From Rhizomys pruinosus (lineage: Eukaryota > Chordata > Mammalia > Rodentia > Spalacidae), in NCBI GenBank assembly GCA_009823505.1, contig VZQC01007120.1, forward strand, positions 561,010 to 625,009: a stretch of 64,000 nucleotides of DNA. Direction: 5' to 3'. This document shows, one piece after another, positions 11,128-23,206 of this stretch (the stretch's first letter is position 1; each line of letters begins with the position of its first letter). The notes below the pieces were generated by a model. That model was not told the origin of the DNA. It ran no database searches and saw only the letters and a list, made by a program, of their open reading frames with translations. The position numbers and the translations under genes are program-made.

Positions 11128-12508
11128 TAAAGGGAAGGAGAGGGGAGAAAAGAGAGGGAACTGAGAGGAAAAGACAACTACCACAGGTTTCCTCTGCTCT
11201 GTGCAATCTATACACATACACGCGACAGGAGAGTGAGGGAGAAACATTTGAGGGCAGGAAGGGGATCCATAAGAGAAAAGACGAGAGAGCTTAAAGAGGG
11301 TGAATGTAAGGAAGGTACATGGAGATAGATGAGAAAGAAACAGATGACAATGTCAGGACGAAGCCAGTTATCTTGTATGCCAACTGAAAATTTTAAGTAA
11401 AATAAGTAAAAATGATGAACATAATCAGAACCAAACACAGTCTAGTTACATTTATTTTCTAGTATAAAACAAAGTATGTACATGTTGGGTTTTGTTATAA
11501 AATCTGTTACAATACAGTACCACATGTACCCAGGTTATGACTTATGAAATAACTATGTGATGACCCCCTTAGTAAGCCTTTGGAAACTTTCTAGACGTTT
11601 AGGTTGTCAGAACCACCTATTAAGACCACAAATACCTTTATCAATTTTACTGGACATAGTAATCCAAGTATTTTTATATATTGAAAAAGCAGAGGGTAAA
11701 ATTGCTAACATACTAAGAAGTATGGTATGTGTACACATATTTCTGTTGTTGCTGTTGTTGTTAATGAGAAGAGTAAATGAATGTGGATTATGATGAGAAT
11801 TGATAATAATTGGGATGAACCTATCACTCTGATTTAATAAAATTAGTTTTTAACATTCTCTGGATTAATACATACAAAATTTTGTCAGAAAATTTTACCT
11901 CATGCCTTATGAATAGTCATCTACTTCCTTGAAATTCTAATTACACCATAGCATACAATAAAGTGGAAACGATAATTCTCTTTCTATTCAAAAGTCCATC
12001 TTCCTGGACAGTGGCTTACCCAGATGATAGGCATGGGCAAGAGCCCTGGGGAAAGCTACCTTGGAACTCAAGGGAAGAAGAATTTAGCCATTGTTTCTCA
12101 TGAATGGGCCCTGGCTTCAACCCTGGGCTCTCTACAGTCTTGGCAATCATTTGGGTGTCCTAGAGAGCCAGAGAGGAAAAGCTCACCAAAACTGTGCTCT
12201 GCTGTGATGCCTCCAATTCAGACCACCCTACTGGTTCACTCACTCAGAGAAGGCTCAAGGCAACCAGCCCAGGCTGCCTCTGCATCAACCTTCAGCCTTG
12301 GAATAGTCCTGCTGTCTGCACAAAGTATTGGGGATTACTGATATCATTACCAAGGAACAGAAGGGCTTTGAGTCTTGGACGAGATCATCAAGAAAATCAG
12401 ATTTAGGGTATGGTAGGTGAAGATCTGAACCCCTCCTATTGCTAAGGAGTATTGCTTTACGAGTCAAGGGTACCCAGGGGAAATGTTACATCTCTACTGC
12501 TTTTTCTT
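11128..12508. other. No gene seen (copy B)
   Basis: Equivalent of 2009-3390. No supported feature. Confidence 0.55.
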
Positions 12509-12680
12509 TCTTTTTTTTTTTTTTTTTTTTTTTTTGTATTTTTGCGGCAGGGTCTCCCTTTTAGTACCAGCTGTCCTGGAGCTCACTCTGTAGACCAGGC
12601 TGGCCTTGAACTCACAGAGATCCACCCACCTCTACCTCCTGAGTGCTGGGATTAAAGGCGTATGCCACTATGCCCGGCTT
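12509..12680 (-). mobile_element. B1 SINE (copy B)
   Basis: Antisense B1 matching the consensus better than copy A ('cacctctacctcctgagtgc' is complete here but garbled in A). Flanked by 'ttctactgctttttctttt'-like target repeats. Confidence 0.92.
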
Positions 12681-12689
12681 CTACTGCTT

Positions 12690-12985
12690 TTTCTTTTTTT
12701 CACATAAATTTATTTTTATTTTTTTAACAAATCTAGACCCGTGTTCCCGCCCATTCCCCCACCCCGCCAGACCTCATGCATTCTGCCAAACATGATTTTC
12801 ATCTCTTTCTCAGTCTTTCTCAATATTCTCCATGAGGAAGTTGACTGTTTTGAGCAGAAGTTCACTGTTTCAGTCAGTTCTTTGATGCAGTCCTTTCTGT
12901 TGTTGTTGTTGCTGCTGTTATTGTTGTTTCCAATATGCATCACGCCCAACTGCTTTGGACAGAAGCTGCTTTTTCTTAAATCAAC
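12690..12985 (-). mobile_element. L1 3' UTR fragment (copy B)
   Basis: Partner of 3578-3885, closer to the L1 3' UTR seen at 35440-35760. Confidence 0.82.
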
Positions 12986-13189
12986 ATTGGAATCCCTATT
13001 TCCCTCCACACTCTAACTTTCTTACTCTAATCCAGAACTCAGCTAACATTCAAGAAACTAGCCAACACTTGCTAAAAGGCCAGGTGTGTCCCATCCTGAC
13101 ATAGACAGCAGTCTGAATTGGGGACCTGAAACTGCCTCAGCTCTGAGGAAAAGATGAAATGCCCTAGTCTGGCCATTCTGTGTCAGCTT

Positions 13190-13610
13190 GGTCTTTCCCC
13201 AAACAAGCTGTGTCTCCGTTTCTGAAGACACAGTACCACAGACTCAGTAACTTACTAAGGAAAGGGGTTTATTTGGCCTCATGTTGTGGTCCAAGAGCCA
13301 GAACATTCTTCTAGTAATGGCCTTGCTGCTGGCAGAGTCCCCCAAACAGCAGGGAGCGTCACAGTCTAAGAAGCAGGAAGTATGTGAGACATCTAGCCAA
13401 CCCGGCCTTTACAGCAGACACACTCCGGGAGCAGTTCATTGGCCCATTGATCCATTAATTGGATGAATGGGTTCATCCGCCCATGAAGGCAGAGCCCTCA
13501 AGAACCTCTAAATGTTCCATGGCCCTACCTCTAACATCTTAGAATATGCATTAAATTCCATCCTGAGTTATGAGTTTTCGCCATAGTGAAATGATAGCAG
13601 GCAACTCAAG
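13190..13610 (-). mobile_element. Probable MLT/MST-like LTR (copy B)
   Basis: Partner of 4085-4500, essentially identical. Confidence 0.5.
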
Positions 13611-14202
13611 CAGAAAGACCACACTTCTTCTGCCTAGTGCCTGAAAAGCCTGTCTGCCAAGAAACAGCAGGCTCCAAGCCTGTCAAATTTGACTTTTCTC
13701 GTAAATCATTCACAAATTTTCATCTCCAGTGGTATTTGCTTTCTGTTAATTGAATAATTAGATACAATTAATAACCTCGCACATTACCATAATCCTAACA
13801 TTATAGGTGTCAGGAGGATTATGATTTAATTAGAGGTTAATGTTAGGGGCCCTGGATCAGATGCTTAAGTTAACTAGCTTGTGCTTCTGCCAGCCTGGAA
13901 GCACGAACCTTTGGGTTCAGTAGCTGGGTTTCTAAGGTCTGGAAAAGCAGATAAGGAAATCCACTTGTTTGTTGGGATTTGGTGATTCAGGAGAGAGCTA
14001 AGAACTTGGCGATGGTGCCTGAGCGGCAACATTTACTGACGATCTCCCTCACATGGATATGTATGCTACTTACTTGGAAGGACTTAAAAGAGTCTCTGAC
14101 AGGACCCCTCTTTATACCTGTGGCCAATAGGTAAAATGGGAAGTGAGAGTGACAGTGGCCATCGTCATGGACTGAGTTAAGGAACTTGTGTGCTTTGTGC
14201 TA
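13611..14202. other. No gene seen (copy B)
   Basis: Equivalent of 4501-5107. No supported feature. Confidence 0.55.
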
Positions 14203-14212
14203 AAGGTAGACT

Positions 14213-14432
14213 TTTTTTAAATTTTATTTTTGTATGTGTATGAATGTACTGTCTGCATGCAGGTTTGTGCACCTGTGTCGTGCAATGCCGGGAGGTCAGA
14301 AGAGGGCGTCGAATTCCCCTGGAACTGGAGTTAAAGATGGTTTTCAGCCGCCATGTGGGTGCTGGGGATCGAACCCGGGTCCTTTGCAAGAGCAGTCAGT
14401 GCTCTTAACCGCTAGGCCATCTCTCCAGCCCC
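14213..14432 (-). mobile_element. B2 SINE with intact target repeats (copy B)
   Basis: Antisense B2 with pol III B-box 'gatcgaacccgggtcc' and A-box region 'ttaaccgctaggccatctct'. It is flanked by AAAGGTAGACTTTT on the left (from about 14203) and on the right (from about 14433). It lacks the 17-bp internal duplication. Confidence 0.95.
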
Positions 14433-14649
14433 AAAGGTAGACTTTTAATATAGCACTATGTGTGATCTTTTTAATTTGCACCTTGCTGAGACTTTTCCTA
14501 TAAATGGATTTTATAGGTCAGGAGAAGAAGCTGTCAAGAATCATTCATGATTTCAAACTTGGAAAATATGGCTGGAGAGGGATGAACACAGGACAGTGCG
14601 GGGGCTGCAGGGGAAGTGTGACCTGCTCTACATAAAAGTGTTGAAATTA

Positions 14650-15050
14650 TCTTTTAAATTTTATATTTTATTGAATTTTTGCGATTTTCATACAATATAG
14701 TCTGATGGCATTTAGCTCCCTCTCCTACCTGCACCTTCCCCCACCGCCCTCTGTCCAATTTCATGTATTCTCCTATATATATAGTATGGCCTATAAACTC
14801 TCATTTGTGTCCCCAAAGGTCCCTTTAGTAGTAATCCATCCTCTAGGCCCACAAAGAGTCCCATCCCTGTAAGAAACTGTTTTTCCTCCGCCCCTGCCCC
14901 CCAGAAGCCATCAATTGGCAAAAGTTCTTTACTTTGCATTGGGATTTCTTACCCACCCCCAATGTCTATGCTGGGATTTTGTCTGCTTTGAGCTTGCATA
15001 GGACTTGTGTATACTTCACCAGTGCTGGGAGTTCATACGAGTAGCTGAAC
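14650..15050 (-). mobile_element. Old L1 3' UTR
   Basis: Antisense: 'tagtctgatggcatttagc', a run of CCCC-rich blocks, then 'atgctgggattttgtctg' and 'gagcttgcataggacttgtg', which are features of older rodent L1 3' UTRs. Non-coding. Confidence 0.6.
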
Positions 15051-15084
15051 AGCTGTCTGCAAGAGTTGATTACTTCCCAGAACT

Positions 15085-15880
15085 TGAAGGTAAGACCTTA
15101 TTGCTAAAGACACACCATGCTTCAGACACATGACATGAAGCAATTGAGCTGGAACTGACCTGGAAGCCACCTCCCTGAAGAATAGTTCTCATAGTATCAG
15201 AGGATACTATATAAGCTGTCATGGGAGAAAACTAATCAATGGTCCTAACCCAGCTATAAAACCTAATAAACAATAATGACTGGCCCAGCAAACTATGGCT
15301 TATGGTACACTATTGGCACGTTTCTCATGAGTATAATCAACAGCTATCTAATTGGAATTAATGCCTACTCACTGGGAGGGAACTCATGTGTGGTACTGTA
15401 AACATAGCTAAATACACATGACCAGAGTGTCATATGTCCTAGAGAAAAACCTAGTTTTGCCACATCCCTAGACCAACATAATTTCTTATTTTATTCTAAA
15501 TATGTATCTTCATATTTACTGACCTTTCACCCCTCATCAAAGAAGCTTCTTTTTGCAACTGATGGAGATTGCTACAGAGTTCCAAACTGGTCAAACACAG
15601 AGAATGTTTGTGAGACACTTAGCCCTAAGTGACACATCATCAATGTAACCTCTGCTCATAGGATGAACGCATCTCTCAACTTTCAGTTGAGAAGTTTCCT
15701 CACGAATCATATGATGAATAGCACAGAAACTCTCAGCTGACCAATGCACAGAGATCGAGAGCCCACATGCAGAGTGCTTATTCCTGAATATGACACATAT
15801 TTCAAACTTCTACCTCCCAAGGCTCAGTGACCATTGCAGAAGAGGAGGCAGAAAATTGTAAGTGCCTGAAGGGGTATGTT
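15085..15880 (+). mobile_element. Old L1 3' UTR (Lx-type)
   Basis: Sense copy of a 3' UTR also seen at 49830-50430, 56640-57519 and 63480-64000. Landmarks are 'catcaaagaagcttcttttt', 'gtgagacacttagccctaag' and 'aaggctcagtgaccattgc' followed by a GAGGAGGCAGAAA block. No coding content. Confidence 0.7.
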
Positions 15881-16810
15881 GGAATTCTCGAGTGGAAGGG
15901 AGGGACTATGAGTACAAGAACTTCATTTGTTTCTAAAGTACATCAAAGCCATAGGCTGCCTAACAAGCATGCTAACTCTCTGTAGTCCCTCTCCCCTGCC
16001 CGCCCCCCCATGCCTCTCTCCAGCTCTTCTTGATAGCAAGCTTCAGTGACACCTGTATCAAACCGTGTTTATCTCAAGTAGAGGACGTGTTGCAGAGGAG
16101 TGCTTAGCCCAGTGCACCAGATAGTCCTCATGGACTCTGAGGTCTGGTTCATCAGCAGAATCCAAGAACTTAGTTATTGCTGCATTCTCTGTCACCTCTG
16201 CAAGAGGTTAGGTTACCTAACTGAGCACAGCAACCCTGGGCTTTGCTTCTACTTGGTGGAGCAGAATGTGTTGAAGGACAGAATAGAGTGACATGGAAGG
16301 ATGCTAAGCAGGCAAGGAAGGGCTGTGCCTTTAGGTGGTGACATCTGTCTCACATGAGGTAACATGAGGAGTTATGAGACATGACCTTGGCTTCTGGTCA
16401 GGAAGATTTGATGGTTTCTATGAAGTTGTGTCCAACCCATAAGGATTTGTCCAGGTCCCTAAAGCGCATTAGATGGTATGCTCTGGGCATCCTGGGACAC
16501 CGAGGGTTCAGAAGGTAACTTGAATGTTGGTCCTCACAGCAGAGGGCTCCATCTGGGTGCATAGTTCATACAATGGTATTGTCCCAATATCCAGATAAAA
16601 CCCCTCAGTGATCATCTTTGGAGGGTCTGGAGGGAGTCTCAGTGACATTTAGTTTATCAGAAAAGAAATTAATACCCTAAGAGTGAACAGTGTGCCCCAA
16701 CATTATCACCTGGTTTATGATACACTTTCTGTTGCTTTTCTGCCAAGAACTGGGGAAAATCGGTGGCAATATTCTTACAATTTCTGGATTCTCTGAATAA
16801 AATGGGAAGT
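15881..16810. other. No gene seen
   Basis: No repeat, RNA gene or exon recognised. Confidence 0.5.
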
Positions 16811-16814
16811 TACC

Positions 16815-17098
16815 CACAGTAGTGGTTAATATTGTCAACTTCACAGAATCTAGAATTACTAGGAAATGAACCTCTGGTCTTGTCTGAGTGAGATTATCTA
16901 GACTATGTTAACTGAGATGGCAAGAGGCACTTTAACTGTGAGCAGAAACATCCATAGGCCAGTTCCTGTAGAAAGTGAGCTGAGTTCCTGTATTTCTTCC
17001 CTGCCATGATGGACTGTATCTTGGGACCGTGAACAGGAATAAACCCTTCCTTCTTAATTTGTTTTTGTCAGAGCAATCTGTGAAGTAACTAATATGCC
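16815..17098 (+). mobile_element. MT-like MaLR LTR, degraded
   Basis: Starts near 'gtggttaatattgtcaactt' and contains 'gccatgatggactgtatctt', 'aataaacccttccttcttaa' (polyadenylation signal) and 'gaagtaactaatatg', in the order of rodent MT LTRs. Many mutations indicate age. Confidence 0.7.
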
Positions 17099-17690
17099 CA
17101 TGTTTGGTCTCATCTCTGAATCAGCAGGAAAATGAAGGTCTTTAGTCCCTGGTTTCAGATGGGGGAAGTTGAGGAGTCTTCACTGACTCCCTGGGGCTTG
17201 CCTATTCAGATCTACTGCTGTCCTCATGGAAAAAAAGTGAAAGGCACTGGTTGTGGTCTGGCTGTGGGCAGAGCTATATGATCCAATCCCCATGCACTGA
17301 GCACAGCAATGAACATATGACTTCAAGGAGGATTGGTGGCATGATGGTGTTTGGGTTGGAAATGACCAGAAGAAAGGGATAACAGTGTTGCTTCCGGGCC
17401 CGAGGTCTTCAGCATGGCTGTTCTCTTATCCTCTTGGTTTTCTGTCAGGGCAGGACTGATACAAGACTAGCAGGAGCTATGAAAGAATCCTGTCTAATAA
17501 GGATTTTACAACAGCTTGCCAGCTCTATTGTCGCCAGCTTTGGGAGACAGTAAGGAGTCTAGGTTCCATTTGGCAGGGTCTGTTTGAATTTTAGTAGTAA
17601 CTTCTGTATGTTAGTAAAACTTTATTTTTTATTAATTTTTCTTTCAGTTAGCATACAAAATGATGGGTTTCAGAGTGTTATTTTTTCTTT
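17099..17690. other. No gene seen
   Basis: No supported feature. Confidence 0.5.
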
Positions 17691-17704
17691 TTTAATATAA
17701 TTAA

Positions 17705-17931
17705 AAAATTTTTTTTATTTATTTTTCTCTATGTGTATGAATGTACTGTCTGCATGCAGGTCTGTGCACCCGTGTCATGCAATGCCGAGGAGGTCAGAAG
17801 AGGGTGTCGGATTCCCCTGGAACTGGAGTTTCAGACGGTTCTCAGCCACCATGTGGGTGCTGGGGATCGAACCTGGGTCCTCTGCAAGAGCAGTCAGCGC
17901 TCTTAACTGCTAGGCCATCTCCCCAGCCCCA
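17705..17931 (-). mobile_element. B2 SINE (no 17-bp duplication)
   Basis: Antisense B2 with B-box 'gatcgaacctgggtcc'. A possible short target repeat ATATAATT lies on both sides. It sits at the 3' end of an old L1 fragment. Confidence 0.93.
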
Positions 17932-17939
17932 AATATAAT

Positions 17940-18224
17940 TTTTTATTATTAAACTTTTTCCATAAGTCATACACGATTTCTCAATTGAATCTAGAGTAGC
18001 TTCCCTTTCCGTGCCCCCCACCCCACCTAAGTCCCTGCACTCAGCGTGTTTTTTCATAGAAATATATCTCTGCATTTTGTTCATATTCTCCTTCCCATTG
18101 CTTGTTCTTCCCCTCCCCCCATTCCTACCTTTGTCTTTCCTCCTCCAAATAGTCTGCTTTATGCCTTCTTGGCCATGTCATAAAGATAGGTAGGTAAGAA
18201 GATGATAATAGGTAGATAGGTAAG

Positions 18225-18265
<41 letters not shown>

Positions 18266-18575
18266 TTTGCATGTGAGAAAATAAACATGAGTCTGGCTTA
18301 TTTCACTTAACATGATGATCTCCAAATCCATCTATTTGTCTGTAAGTAACACAATATAATTCTTCTTTATGGCCGAACAAAATTCCATTGTGTATATGCA
18401 CCACATTTTCTTTATCCATTCATCTGTTGATGGGTGTCTAGCCAATTCCATATCCTGGCTATTGTGATTGCTTCTGCAATAGGAATAGGTATGCAAGTAT
18501 CCCTGTGGTATTCTGACTTAGATGACTTCATGTATATACCCAGGAGTGGTGTGAAAATCTTTATTGGGATCTGTA
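17940..18575 (-). mobile_element. Old L1 3' portion
   Basis: Antisense L1: a T-rich tail and C-rich 3' UTR, then ORF2 C-terminal coding traces ('tgtgtatatgcaccacattt', 'tttatccattcatctgttga', 'tatacccaggagtggtgtg'). Stops and frameshifts abolish coding. It contains an expanded GATA tract. Confidence 0.75.
18215..18265. repeat. (GATA)n microsatellite
   Basis: About a dozen perfect tetranucleotide units inside the L1 fragment, preceded by impure GGTA/GATA units from 18186. Likely length-polymorphic. Confidence 0.95.
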
Positions 18576-19515
18576 TCATATAAGATGGAGGAGGCAAAGG
18601 TATACCCAGGGCAAATGCAGTTGAACTCTCTGAGAGCTCAGGAAATGGTCCCTTGGGGTCCATTTTGTCCTCCTAGGCCTTCCCTAATAAACTGCAGGGT
18701 TGAAATCAAGAGCAGGAAGAATGAAGTTACATATGGCTCAATGCTATGGGGTTAGGGAAATAATGGAGTTATTTGAAGTACCCACCAGTTGTGTAATGTG
18801 TTTTTAGTGAAGAAAAAGTTGAGCCATGTAGCATGTTTCATGTAGAAAGAAGAGCCTGTTTCCACCAGGATCCAGCCATGTCTTTCATACATACAGTGAC
18901 TTTACTGGCATATTTAGGGCAAGGCAAGATGCTGGGTGGTCTACTTTCTTGGGTTACCTTGCCCATCAGTATTTCCTGATTTTATTGTCTTTATTCTAGT
19001 TTCCCTTCTGTTTAACAAGACCACAAGGATCTTTGTCAGTATGTGGTTGGTTGTGGATCAGGAAGGCTATATACATTTTGAAGAACTGGTCTGTTTTGTC
19101 CTAAATCTTGGTCAGCATGCTCTCCTGGATGCTGGAATTCAGGTGACAAGGCCACCCCTCTCCGTAACTTTTGTGCTATAGATTGTGTCTCCAGTTTGAC
19201 AATGAGTTGATAGGAACTTTAACCTCCAAATATTGGTGCAATGTCTGTTCTAGTCCACCTTAAGTTCACCTGTATTTGTATCTTCTCTTTTTCTCCATGA
19301 TATACCCATGGTCCAACAGATTCTTTGGAAATCTTTCAGGCATGGGTTATAGGGGACTTTGCCTTAGTATGGTTCTGCTTTGGAGCCCTTAGTTTCATTG
19401 TTGAAAGAGCAACCCCATAGGCTCCTTTCCAGGTCCGTTCAATCTTTTGGTTGCCCTAGATTTACCTTCTGAGACTCTGAGTAATATGTGCACGAAGTGA
19501 TATAAGTCAGGAGAC
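18576..19515. other. No gene seen
   Basis: No supported feature. The 19010-19420 part may be old repeat sequence that I cannot name. Confidence 0.45.
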
Positions 19516-19519
19516 TACA

Positions 19520-19955
19520 TCAGTCAGGCTCTCCAGGGAAACAGACTCAACATAATGTATACACGTAGAGAAAGAGATTTATCTTAAGCAATGGTTCATG
19601 CTATTGTGTAAGTTCACAAGTTCATCTCTAAAAGCATCAGGGTGATCTAGCAGGCTGATGACCCAAGAGCTGACCCGCAGTGCATGTCAAGTGCCGGAGC
19701 TGTCTTCTCCACACACTTTCTGTCTGGAGGGGTCAGTCCTCTACTCTGTTCAGGCCTTGAAGGACAAGAAACACTCACCTTGGGAGAAAATGTGATTTAC
19801 TCCAAATCCACTGACTTAACTGTTTATCTTATCTATGAACATCCTCAGAGAAACATTAAAGGATGTTTGATGAAATCTGTGAGCACTGTGGCCCAGTGGA
19901 CACAGAGAGAGCTAACCTTCAGAGTAATCCTGAGCCATGCATACATGACATAATT
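19520..19955 (-). mobile_element. MLT2-like ERVL LTR
   Basis: 'ggctctccagggaaacagac', then 'gagatttatcttaag', 'tcaggccttgaagg', 'tctatgaacatcctcagag' and 'gagcactgtggcccagt' follow the order of an old eutherian ERVL (MLT2) LTR in antisense. Boundaries are approximate. The 89-codon open frame inside (19684-19953) is not considered a gene. Confidence 0.6.
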
Positions 19956-19959
19956 CTAA

Positions 19960-20715
19960 ATTCTTGCTGGCCTCGTGTGGGATTAGAAAAATCGTTAATT
20001 ATAACCCTTCATTGACCCCAAGTGTAAGTTCTATAGGGCCTGCATTTAATCCTCCTAGAAGAATTACTTATGAATATAGGTGGGCAAGAAAAGGGATGGA
20101 AGAATTAATGGAGCTGCAGAGGGAGAGAGCAGAAGGGGCTGGATGCAATGGAGTCTATGCAGCAATGTAAAGTGATGGGACGCCATGCAGGCAAATGCAT
20201 GTCAGGTGATGGTGGAGCAAAAGAAGTCAAGCACATGAAAATGGCTGTATGATCCATTTACATAAAGGTCACACCCAGGAAAGTCTTCCCTGGGGAAAGA
20301 AACATCACAGTGTGTTTCCACTGGTGTGGCCAGGAAGGAGTGTGAGTGGGTCTCCTGGTGTATGTGTGATCCAAACTGGACATGGGGAGGTAATTACACA
20401 GGGGTAGCTCTAAAATGTTCTCTGCCTTGTGTTCGTCATATCCTGGGATGTGCTGTTAAATGTGTAACAACCAACTCTCTGGACAGAAATCCTCTGCTGT
20501 GCAGTGTTTTCTGACTTCTGTGAGGTAGATAGATATTCCCCCTAAGACCATATCAAAGCTGCAAGTGTGATAATCATGACCACAGGGTTAGGAAGAGTGG
20601 AACATTCAATAGATTATATAATCTGAAGAGCACAGGTATCGAAAATGTGGAGGAATGAGTAGGAAGTGACAGGTATGAAGCATCTATTACCTTTGCTTTT
20701 AATAGAATTCATTCA
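19960..20715. other. No gene seen
   Basis: No supported feature. Confidence 0.5.
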
Positions 20716-20719
20716 TTTA

Positions 20720-21090
20720 GAGCTTTATATAGATTTATGTGTGGGTGTATGGGGCTGTGCTGTGTATGTGTACTCATGCGTATGTGAGTGTGCATGCATT
20801 TGTGAGCACTTCCACATGTGTGTATGTGCGTATGGAGGTCAGAGGTCAACCCTAGATTTCTTCCTCAGTTGATCTCCATATATTTTGAGACAGAGTGTCT
20901 CACTGAACCTCTCACTGATTCTTGCTGGTGAGCAAGCCCTCAGGACCTTTTCCCCATTCCTCACCCATGCTGGGGTTACAAACCCTCACCGCTGTACCTA
21001 GCACCTTCTACATGGGTGCTTGGGATACAAGCTCGGGTCCTTATGCTTCCATGGCAAGCACTTGACGACCAAGCCATCTCCCCAACTCTT
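20720..21090 (-). mobile_element. Composite tRNA-tailed rodent repeat (1 of 3)
   Basis: Begins with a TGTG-rich stretch and 'gtatggaggtcagaggtcaa', has a central block containing 'gagacagagtgtctcactga', and ends 'aagccatctccccaactc', a B2/B3-like head in antisense. Related sequences lie at 21271-21600 and 22025-22395. I recognise the layout as a common rodent repeat but cannot assign a family name. Confidence 0.55.
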
Positions 21091-21222
21091 TAGCTTAATT
21101 TTCAAAGATGTTAACAATTGCCTCCTAAGATTTCTGGAATTTAACAATCTGGTTTCAAAAAGCTAGAACAAGATGGCTCTACTCTCTGCTATCTATACCT
21201 CAATTAAATTGTTGTTATCATT

Positions 21223-21227
21223 GTTGT

Positions 21228-21271
<44 letters not shown>

Positions 21272-21272
21272 T
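21223..21272. repeat. (GTA)n microsatellite
   Basis: About 15 uninterrupted trinucleotide units. It makes poly-Val or poly-Ser frames that are not coding. Confidence 0.95.
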
Positions 21273-21600
21273 TGTGTAGGGTATATGTGTATAGGGGTGT
21301 GTGCGCACCCATAGACATCCATGTGAAGGCCAGAGAAGGATGTCCACTGTCTTTCTCTAATCACTTTCTACCTTATTCCCTTGATATATCTCTCACTGAA
21401 TCTGAAGCTCACCATTTCAGCTTGGCTGACTGGTCAGGGAGCTCCTGGGATCTGCATATCTCTACCCTCCAATTCTGAGGTTATAGATATGCAGCACCAT
21501 GTTTGTCTGTTTCATTAATGCTAGAGATTTAAACTCAGGTCTTTATGCTTAGCCAGTAAGCACTCTTGCCCACTGAGCTATATCCCCAGTCCCTCAATTG
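21273..21600 (-). mobile_element. Composite tRNA-tailed rodent repeat (2 of 3)
   Basis: Same order of blocks as 20720-21090: a TGTGTG-rich start, 'gaaggccagagaaggatgtc', and an end with 'tgagctatatccccagtccc'. Strongly diverged. Confidence 0.5.
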
Positions 21601-22024
21601 ATGCTTAGCATTCAAGAGTTGAAGAAACTAAGGGAAGAGAAGTCAAGAGGTAACTAGGTATCAAGACCTCAGAAAAAAGGAGAAACATGTAATGTGCTAG
21701 CATGGACATGGAGGTCACACTTAAAGGCAAATGCCAGGCCCTCTTCTCAATGTGGCTGAATTTGAATCAAGACACAGCCCCCCCCATACCCTCCCTCAGT
21801 TCTAGCTTCATCCTTGTCTGTGCATTGAGTCAGAGCAGCTTTCTCAGAGTTGTTTGATGAGACCAAAACCAGGCATGGCAGCCAGGTACCTAACCCAGGT
21901 GAGTTCATATCTACTCAATAAACAGTGGCTGCTGGCTTTCCCAATTATCTGCTATGAATCTATGCCAGCAATGATCTCAGACTTTAAAAACACACTAAAT
22001 ATTTAAAACACTATCTTCCTGGCT

Positions 22025-22395
22025 TAGAAATTCCTTTACATGTATATGTATATGTGCATATGTGTATGTTGTATAAATGCATATGTGTATGCATGTTTGT
22101 ACATGTGTATGTACATACATGCACATGGATCTGGAGGCCAGAAGACATCATATGTCTTCCTCAACTGCTTTCTGCTTTATTGAGGCTGGACTTCTCATTG
22201 AACTATTTGCAAGCTGTAGTCTGTACCTGGCCAGTTTGCACTGTACATCAGTTGCTTCTGTCTTTGGAATATTGGAATTACACACGTGCCACCATGTCTG
22301 CCCACCTTTTATGTGAGGGCTGGGGATCTGAATTCTGGTCCTAATACTTGCACAGGAAGGGCTTTATCCACTGAAATACCTCCCCAGCACTGCCC
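22025..22395 (-). mobile_element. Composite tRNA-tailed rodent repeat (3 of 3)
   Basis: TGTATA-rich start, 'gatctggaggccagaagaca', and the end 'actgaaatacctccccagc'. Related to the two repeats just upstream. Confidence 0.5.
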
Positions 22396-23047
22396 TAGAA
22401 ATTTTAACCTAGTATTTTGAAATCCAAACAGTATCTTTAAAAGAGGCCCTTGGGCTTGTGAACACCACACAAAGACACATGCTGCAAAGTTAGGTGTCAG
22501 AAAGATGGCAGAAGATCTGTGTTCCTCAGAGTGGCCATCTCCTTGGATGTAACTATTGCAATCACTGATTCTGGCAGGAGTTGTGCTCTAATGAGCCGAG
22601 AAGATGCCCCAGAAACAAGATGAGGAAAGAGTCTCCCAGCACAAGGTCTGAACCTGGCAGCCTAGAACCCAGTCTTTGAAGCTTCCAAGCAGCAAGTTGC
22701 TGCATCCAGGGGGTGAATGTCCACATTGCACAGTGAAGCAGCAAAGCCAATAGCAGCTGAGCTCCCCATGTCACTGCCGGCTGTCCCTTTGTCCCCTGGG
22801 TCTGTCCTCACCAACCCATTGCCTCTTTTCATTTCTCAAATGCAGACAATAATGTTTCTTGTTTCCTTCTGCTCATCTTCCTGAGAGACAAATGTCTCCC
22901 TTCAAGACGGCAGGGTAATGACCTGTATCTGGGACATGGCCGCTATCAGAGTCCAATGAAGAGGAGCCAGGGAGTTCAGACTATCTGGGCTACACTGGCT
23001 CTGTGCTTGTGTACAGGATAGGAAAATTTTAACTGTGCAAAGTATAT

Positions 23048-23206
23048 GATTTTTTTTTGTCTTTTTGAGACAGGGTCTCCCTGTAGCCCCAGCTGTCCTG
23101 GAACTCACTCTGTAGACCAGGCTGGCCTTGAACTCACAAAGATCTGCCTGCCTCTGCCTCCCGAGTGCTAGGATTAAAGGCGTGCGCCACCATATACCCC
23201 GGCAGT
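23048..23206 (-). mobile_element. B1 SINE
   Basis: Antisense, close to consensus: 'tttttgagacagggtctccc', 'ctctgtagaccaggctggcc', 'gctaggattaaaggcgtgcg'. Flanked by 'agtatatgattt' and 'agtatacgactt', a probable target duplication. Confidence 0.95.

Larger units (their letters stand above)
9108..14430. repeat. Tandem duplication, copy B (5.3 kb)
   Basis: Direct-orientation partner of 1-5328. Homology runs without a large gap to the end of the B2 at 14430. Beyond it, copy B shows the B2's intact right target repeat and unique flanking DNA. Copy B therefore appears to hold the ancestral arrangement, and copy A is the truncated one. Confidence 0.92.

Noticed and set aside
18186..18275. A CRISPR-like or regulatory array
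   Set aside because: It is a simple (GATA)n microsatellite in an L1 fragment.
21173..21478. A small membrane protein with a long valine run
   Set aside because: The valine run is the (GTA)n microsatellite and the rest is repeat.
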